Below, in pieces: positions 59,926 to 64,000 of a stretch of 64,000 bases of DNA (positions within the stretch are counted from its first letter, which is position 1; each line of letters starts with the position of its first letter). Location of the stretch: the NCBI GenBank assembly GCA_046330935.1, contig JAXLRU010000002.1, forward strand, positions 558,001-622,000, written 5' to 3'. Source of the DNA: JAXLRU01 sp046330935. Lineage in GTDB: Bacteria > Actinomycetota > Actinomycetes > Actinomycetales > Kineosporiaceae. The notes under the pieces were generated by a model. The model searched no databases and had not been told where the DNA came from. It was given only the letters and a program-made list of their open reading frames with translations. The translations under genes and the position numbers were made by a program.

Positions 59926-61514
59926 CCTCCCCCGCACCCGACGTCCGCCAGGTGACCGCGGCCGTGGTGCGCCTCAAGCTGCGGCTGCTCGCCAACACCT
60001 GGCGGGCCGAGGCGTGGCAGCTGGTCTCCGCGATCCTCGGCTACCTCGCCGCGGCGGGCACCGCCGTGGCGCTGGTCGCGGTGGCCGTGGGCCTGCGGTT
60101 CGCCGAACCGGAGGTCGCGGCCCTCGTCGTCACCGGTCTGGGCACCGTCGCCGGGCTGCTGTGGACCGTCACCCCGTTGCTGACCTTCGGGCTCGACGCG
60201 ACGGTGGACCCGGCGCGCTTCGCTCCGCTGCCCGTGCGCGCGGGGACGCTGCTGCCGGGCGTGCTGGTCGCGGGCGTGCTGGGCCCGCCCGGCGTGGCGA
60301 CCCTGCTCGCCGCCCTCGCCACCACCGTCACCTGGGCCCGGGGGCCCGAGGTGGTGCTGGCGCCCGTCGCCGCGCTGGTCGGCACGGCCACCTGCGTGGC
60401 ACTCGCCCGCGTCGTCACCACCGCCGCGGCGGGGCTGCTGTCCGCCCGCCGCGGGCGCGAGGCCTCCGCCGCCGTGTTCGCCCTGGTCATGGCGATGATC
60501 GGCCTGATCCCCGTGGCGGGGGAGGCTCTCGGCCGCCGGATCGGCGACAGCGGCTGGGACCCCGACGCCCTCGCCGGGCTGTTGGGCTGGACGCCCTTCG
60601 GGGCGGCGTGGGCCGTTCCGGGGGCGGTGTCCACCGGACACCCGGGGCGTGCCGCCGCCCAGGCGGCGCTCGCCGTCGCGGTCCTGGGCGGGCTGCTGTG
60701 GTGGTGGCGACGGCTGTTGGCCCGCTCGCTGGAGGCTCCGCCCTCGGCGACGGCGTCGCGGCGCACCGCCGGCCCTCGCACCCTCTTCGACCGGTTCCCG
60801 GCCTCCCCCACCGGCGCGGTGGCGGCCCGGGTCCTGCTGGCGTTCCGCCGCGACAGCCGTTACCTGATCGTCCTGGTGTCCCCGGCCGTCCTGATGCTCG
60901 TGCTCAGCGTCACCACGCGCGGGCTGTCGTCGGGCCCCGCCCTCGGGCTCGTCCTCGGCGCGTTCACCATCGGCCTCACCGCGGCCAACGTGTACGGCTA
61001 CGACGGGACGGCGTTCGCCGCCCACCTGCTGCTCGGCGTGCCGGGTCGGGCCGACCTGCGCGGACGGGTGGCAGCCCTGCTGGCCGTCGCGGTGCCCGTG
61101 GTGCTCGCCGGCGCCGTGGTCGCGGCGTCCGTGAGCGGCTCCGCCCGGCGCTTCCCCCTGATCGCGTCCGTGGGCCTGGGCGTCCTGCTGATCACGGTGG
61201 GGATGGGGGTGGTCTCCTCCGTGCTCGCCCCCTACCCGATGCCGGAGGCCGGTTCCAATCCCTTCGCCAGCCGCTCCAGCGGAGGGTTGCGGCCCTTCCT
61301 CAGCCAGCTCGCCCTCATGTCCGTGCTGGGGATCTGCGCCGGTCCCCCGTTGCTGCTCGGCCTGCTCGTCGACGCCTGGTGGGCACAGCTGACCGCGTGC
61401 CTGGTGACCCCTGCGGCGGGCCTCGCGATCCTCGTCGGCGGCCTCGTCTGGGCGGCCCGGCTGTACGACCGTCGGGGTCCGGAGATCCTCCTGGCGGTCC
61501 GCCGCCCGGGCTGA
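59922..61514 (+). CDS. ABC transporter permease
   Basis: This 530-residue polytopic membrane protein has about 12-14 hydrophobic helices ('VALVAVAVGL', 'LLWTVTPLLTFGL', 'VLMLVLSVTT', 'PPLLLGLLVDAWW'). It is the membrane partner of the ATPase at 59155, with an ATGA overlap. Its size and repeated helix pairs resemble ABC-2-type exporters of Actinobacteria with a fused two-half permease. Direction is probably export. Substrate unknown. The next gene has its own strong promoter, so this pair is a two-gene operon. Confidence 0.85.
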   Translation: MTSPAPDVRQVTAAVVRLKLRLLANTWRAEAWQLVSAILGYLAAAGTAVALVAVAVGLRFAEPEVAALVVTGLGTVAGLLWTVTPLLTFGLDATVDPARFAPLPVRAGTLLPGVLVAGVLGPPGVATLLAALATTVTWARGPEVVLAPVAALVGTATCVALARVVTTAAAGLLSARRGREASAAVFALVMAMIGLIPVAGEALGRRIGDSGWDPDALAGLLGWTPFGAAWAVPGAVSTGHPGRAAAQAALAVAVLGGLLWWWRRLLARSLEAPPSATASRRTAGPRTLFDRFPASPTGAVAARVLLAFRRDSRYLIVLVSPAVLMLVLSVTTRGLSSGPALGLVLGAFTIGLTAANVYGYDGTAFAAHLLLGVPGRADLRGRVAALLAVAVPVVLAGAVVAASVSGSARRFPLIASVGLGVLLITVGMGVVSSVLAPYPMPEAGSNPFASRSSGGLRPFLSQLALMSVLGICAGPPLLLGLLVDAWWAQLTACLVTPAAGLAILVGGLVWAARLYDRRGPEILLAVRRPG

Positions 61515-61550
61515 GGCGGCGCCCTCCGGCGCCTGCACGGCAGCTCGACC

Positions 61551-61579
61551 TTGACACCCCCAGGGCCCGCTTCTAGCGT
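61551..61579 (+). promoter_or_regulatory. Near-consensus promoter of the GH5 gene
   Basis: TTGACA (61551-61556), a 17-base spacer and TAGCGT (61574-61579) lie 58 bp before the chosen ATG. This is one of the best housekeeping promoters in the window. A reading frame beginning at 61551 is an artefact: its TTG start is the -35 box. Confidence 0.75.
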
Positions 61580-61637
61580 GCGCGGGTCCGCTTACCCGGT
61601 TCAGGTCCGGGCGGCGACCCGCCTCGAAGGAGCAGCC

Positions 61638-63158
61638 ATGGCCACCCCCAGCAGCGACGCCCCCGGCGGATGGCGTGCCCGGCTCGCGGCGCGACGTTCC
61701 CGCCTGCTCCTGGCCCTCGCGAGCGTGGTGGCCGCGGCCCTGGCGGCGACCGGGCTGACCAGCCTCACCGCGCCGGCGACGGCGGCGGGCCCGGGGTTCG
61801 TCACCCGGTGCGGCATCAGGTTCTGCCTCGACGGCAAGGTCTGGTACTTCGCCGGCGCCAACACCTACGACGTGTTCACCTACGGCGGCAGTTACGGCGA
61901 CACCGAGACGACCTACATGGACAAGGCGCGCATCGACAAGCACTTCGCGCAGCTGGCCGCGGACAAGGTCGCCGTGCTGCGGCTGTGGATGTTCAGCCAC
62001 GAGGACTGGCACGGCTTCGAGTCGAGCGAGGGCGTCTACAACGACCAGCAGTTCGCGCTCTTCGACTACGCCATCGAGGCGGCGCGCAAGAACGGGATCC
62101 GGCTGATCCCCGTGTTCGAGAACTACTGGGAGGCCTACGGCGGCATCGACACCCGCCTGAAGTGGGAGGGTCTGCCCGGCGGCCAGGCCAACCGGTGGCG
62201 GTTCTTCAACAAGACCGCCTGCCCCGGCTGCTTCACCCAGTACAAGAACTACGTCTCCTACGCCCTCAACCGCGTCAACCACTACTCGGGCGTGGCCTAC
62301 AAGGACGACCCGACGATCATGGCGTGGGAGCTCATGAACGAGCCGCGCTACGAGAAGACCGGCACCGACGAGGATCAGACCGGCCGGACGCTGCGGGCCT
62401 GGGTCGACGAGATGGGCGCCTACATCAAGGGCATCGACGGCAACCACCTGCTCGGCGCGGGACTCGAGGGCCACCAGGCCAAGTACGGGTTCGGCGGCGA
62501 CGAGGGCAACCCGTTCGTCTACGTGCAGCAGTCCCCGGCGATCGACTTCACCTCGGCCCACCCCTACCCCGACGAGGGCTGGGCGGGCCTGGACATCCCG
62601 AAGACGAAGGCGCTGATCCGGGCCTGGATCAGCGACAGCCACGACGTCGTCGGCAAGCCGTTCTTCATGGGCGAGTGGAACGTCCACCAGAACTGGACCG
62701 AGTGGTGGACCCAGATCTACGCCGACTTCGAGGCCGCGGGCGGCGATGGCAGTGCGTTCTGGTGGTACATGGACCGGGCGGGCGGCGGCGGCTTCGACAC
62801 CGGCGCCGGTGCGCCGCAGCTCGCCGTGTTCCGGGCCCACTCGGCGGCGATGGCCGCCAAGAGCGGCGGCAGGCCCACCACCACCGGCACGCCCACCCCC
62901 ACGACCAGCACGCCGAGCCCGACCACCAGCACGCCCGTCCCCACGACGAGCGGCCCCACGACGTCGAGCCCCAAGCCCAGCACGACGAAGCCGACCAAGA
63001 AGCCCCCGGCCAAGACCGTGAAGAAGTGCAAGACCGGCAAGAACGGCAAGAAGACCTGCCGGACGATCACCCGGAAGGTGAAGGGGGCGGCCGTGGGCCT
63101 GCTGCGCCCGGAGGACTCCCCCGGGCTGCTCGCGGCCCGCGCCGGCCACGGCGCCTGA
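61638..63158 (+). CDS. Secreted GH5-family endo-beta-mannanase-like glycoside hydrolase
   Basis: This 506-residue enzyme has a signal peptide ending near residue 50 ('APATAAGPG'). The GH5-like TIM barrel (about 55-400) has acid/base E235 in 'WELMNEPRY' and nucleophile E346 in 'GEWNVH'. A Thr/Pro linker (about 415-450) then leads to a Lys-rich tail with Cys pairs ('VKKCKTGKNGKKTCRT'). It should cut beta-mannan or related polysaccharide outside the cell. AAGGAG lies 5 bases before the ATG. No carbohydrate-binding module is seen; the basic tail may hold it at the wall. Confidence 0.87.
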   Translation: MATPSSDAPGGWRARLAARRSRLLLALASVVAAALAATGLTSLTAPATAAGPGFVTRCGIRFCLDGKVWYFAGANTYDVFTYGGSYGDTETTYMDKARIDKHFAQLAADKVAVLRLWMFSHEDWHGFESSEGVYNDQQFALFDYAIEAARKNGIRLIPVFENYWEAYGGIDTRLKWEGLPGGQANRWRFFNKTACPGCFTQYKNYVSYALNRVNHYSGVAYKDDPTIMAWELMNEPRYEKTGTDEDQTGRTLRAWVDEMGAYIKGIDGNHLLGAGLEGHQAKYGFGGDEGNPFVYVQQSPAIDFTSAHPYPDEGWAGLDIPKTKALIRAWISDSHDVVGKPFFMGEWNVHQNWTEWWTQIYADFEAAGGDGSAFWWYMDRAGGGGFDTGAGAPQLAVFRAHSAAMAAKSGGRPTTTGTPTPTTSTPSPTTSTPVPTTSGPTTSSPKPSTTKPTKKPPAKTVKKCKTGKNGKKTCRTITRKVKGAAVGLLRPEDSPGLLAARAGHGA

Positions 63159-63243
63159 CCCGGGCGGGGAGTCCGGCGAGGAGCCTTCAGAGGAGTCGGG
63201 CGAGGGCCCTGACGCGACGCCGCGCCGGTGAGAGGATGCGCCC

Positions 63244-63624
63244 GTGCGTTCGTTCCTGATCACCGGCGCCGCGAACGGCGTCGCCCTGTGGGTGGCCGCC
63301 GCCATCGTGCCCGGCGTGGACGTCGAGGCCGACAGCACGGCCAAGGCGCTGGTCACGCTGTTCGTCCTCGGCCTGATTCTCGCCGCCGTCAACGCGGTGG
63401 TGAAGCCGGTCCTCAAGGTGCTGGCCTTCCCCCTGTACCTGCTGACGCTCGGCTTCATGGCGTTGATCGTCAACGCGGCGATGCTCGAGCTCACCAGCAA
63501 GCTCGCCGACACGCTCGACCTCGGCCTGCGGATCGGCGACTTCTTCTGGTCGGCGATCCTCGCGGCCGTCGTCGTCGCGATCGTCACGAGCGTGATCAAC
63601 ACCGTCGTCCGCGACGACGACTGA
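63244..63624 (+). CDS. Phage_holin_4_2/YvlD-like small membrane protein
   Basis: This 126-residue protein has three or four membrane helices ('FLITGAANGVALWVAAAIV', 'LVTLFVLGLILAAVNAVVK', 'FPLYLLTLGFMALIVNAAM', 'SAILAAVVVAIVTSVINTV'). The 'VNAVVKPVLKVLAFPLYLLT' pattern is typical of Phage_holin_4_2 (DUF360/YvlD) proteins. Despite the name these are bacterial envelope proteins of unknown function and not proof of a prophage. Start is GTG 63244. Confidence 0.85.
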   Translation: MRSFLITGAANGVALWVAAAIVPGVDVEADSTAKALVTLFVLGLILAAVNAVVKPVLKVLAFPLYLLTLGFMALIVNAAMLELTSKLADTLDLGLRIGDFFWSAILAAVVVAIVTSVINTVVRDDD

Positions 63625-63637
63625 CCCCCGCACGCGC

Positions 63638-63997
63638 TCACGGCACGCACCGGTCGGCGCCTCGCGTGGCCTCGACCTCCCAGGCCGTGCCCTGCCGGGG
63701 AGCCTCGCCCAGCACCTCGGCGAGGCCGTCGTGCCAGCGCCGCAGGCCCGGGTCGGCGGCGGCGTCGACGAGCGCGCCGGTGTGCCGGTACCCGTCGAGG
63801 GCGTGCTGGGCCAGCAGCCGCTCGGGAGTGCCAGCCCCCGCACCGGCGGGGTCGGTGCGCACCGTCCACCACCCGGGCCGCGCGGGGTTCGCCGCCCCCT
63901 CCAGCCGCGGCACGACGTCGCGGCGGTGCTCCAGGGCGAGCACCCGGACGTCGGCGGGCACGGGTGTCGTGGCCACGGGCGAGCCCGCCGTCACCAC
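63638..63997 (-). CDS. Hypothetical protein at the window edge
   Basis: A frame of at least 119 residues ends at 63638 and is open to the window edge; GTG 63997 is a possible start, but the gene may begin beyond it. Readable segments are 'DVRVLALEHRRDVVPRLEG', 'WWTVRTDPAGAGAGTPERLL' and 'DPGLRRWHDGLAEVLGEAP'. No domain, signal peptide or membrane span is recognised. It is convergent with the YvlD-like gene, 13 bp apart. Confidence 0.5.
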   Translation of the reverse strand: MVTAGSPVATTPVPADVRVLALEHRRDVVPRLEGAANPARPGWWTVRTDPAGAGAGTPERLLAQHALDGYRHTGALVDAAADPGLRRWHDGLAEVLGEAPRQGTAWEVEATRGADRCVP

Positions 63998-64000
63998 GTG

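Noticed and set aside
61551..61637. Longer GH5 start at TTG 61551
   Set aside because: It coincides with the -35 box of a strong promoter; AAGGAG precedes ATG 61638, which begins a normal signal peptide.
63244..63624. Prophage holin
   Set aside because: The YvlD/Phage_holin_4_2 family is common in bacterial chromosomes and there are no other phage genes nearby.
59772..63872. Minus-strand frame of over 1300 codons opposite the ABC transporter and GH5 genes
   Set aside because: Low-complexity translation; the plus strand carries motif-supported genes with promoters and ribosome sites.

Overview
The window is about 64 kb of very GC-rich DNA (roughly 70% or more by eye) with GTG starts, many 1-4 bp start/stop overlaps, leaderless-looking promoters and actinobacterial gene families (SigE-type ECF sigma factors, CopC with a CopD-CtaG fusion, a DHA2 exporter, a branched-chain-type 2-oxoacid dehydrogenase). 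It is most likely a chromosomal segment of an actinomycete. I cannot name the genus from sequence alone. No rRNA, tRNA, CRISPR array, insertion sequence or replication origin was recognised.

Layout. (1) 23-18153, all on the minus strand: an 18 kb defence island. Read 5' to 3' it runs hsdR, hsdS, an Mrr-type nuclease, a zinc-ribbon membrane protein with a DUF3761-like motif, an AbiE-like antitoxin/toxin pair with its own operator, hsdM, then a complete four-gene Wadjet system (jetABCD, TIGR02677-TIGR02680 type). The type I restriction-modification operon is split by about 4 kb of other accessory genes. (2) 18377-31019: a secreted Ig-like protein, a cupin, two paralogous SigE/membrane-protein cassettes that share a near-identical leaderless promoter, an alpha/beta hydrolase between them, an S9 peptidase, and copC with a copD-ctaG fusion. 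(3) 31168-38883: a six-gene plus-strand operon (ATP-grasp ligase, BesD-like Fe/2OG oxygenase with HxD, methyltransferase, FemAB/GNAT-like transferase, second ATP-grasp ligase, MFS exporter). It starts at a good promoter and ends at a perfect 22-bp hairpin. It looks like an undescribed small amino-acid or peptide natural-product pathway. (4) 43107-38918, minus strand: a second compact operon that converges on the same hairpin (small membrane protein, nitrilase-family amidase, degenerate Lgt homologue, proline-rich membrane protein, Tes/MJ0619-like radical SAM enzyme, small membrane protein), preceded by a 34/37-bp tandem repeat array. (5) 43473-53901: aminoglycoside-phosphotransferase-like kinase plus aldonolactone oxidase, marR plus DHA2 exporter, a 32-residue leader peptide coupled to a GGDEF-EAL protein, an SRPBCC protein, a DUF389 membrane protein and a class II Fic protein. 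(6) 54015-63997: E1-alpha/E1-beta/E2 of a 2-oxoacid dehydrogenase, a low-complexity secreted protein, an ABC exporter pair, a secreted GH5 mannanase-like enzyme behind a near-consensus promoter, a small YvlD-type membrane protein and an edge gene.

The most unusual parts are the natural-product operon, the nested defence island, the radical SAM/Lgt-like operon, the paired sigma cassettes with a shared promoter, and the repeat array. Functions are read from motifs visible in the translated proteins. No database search was possible.
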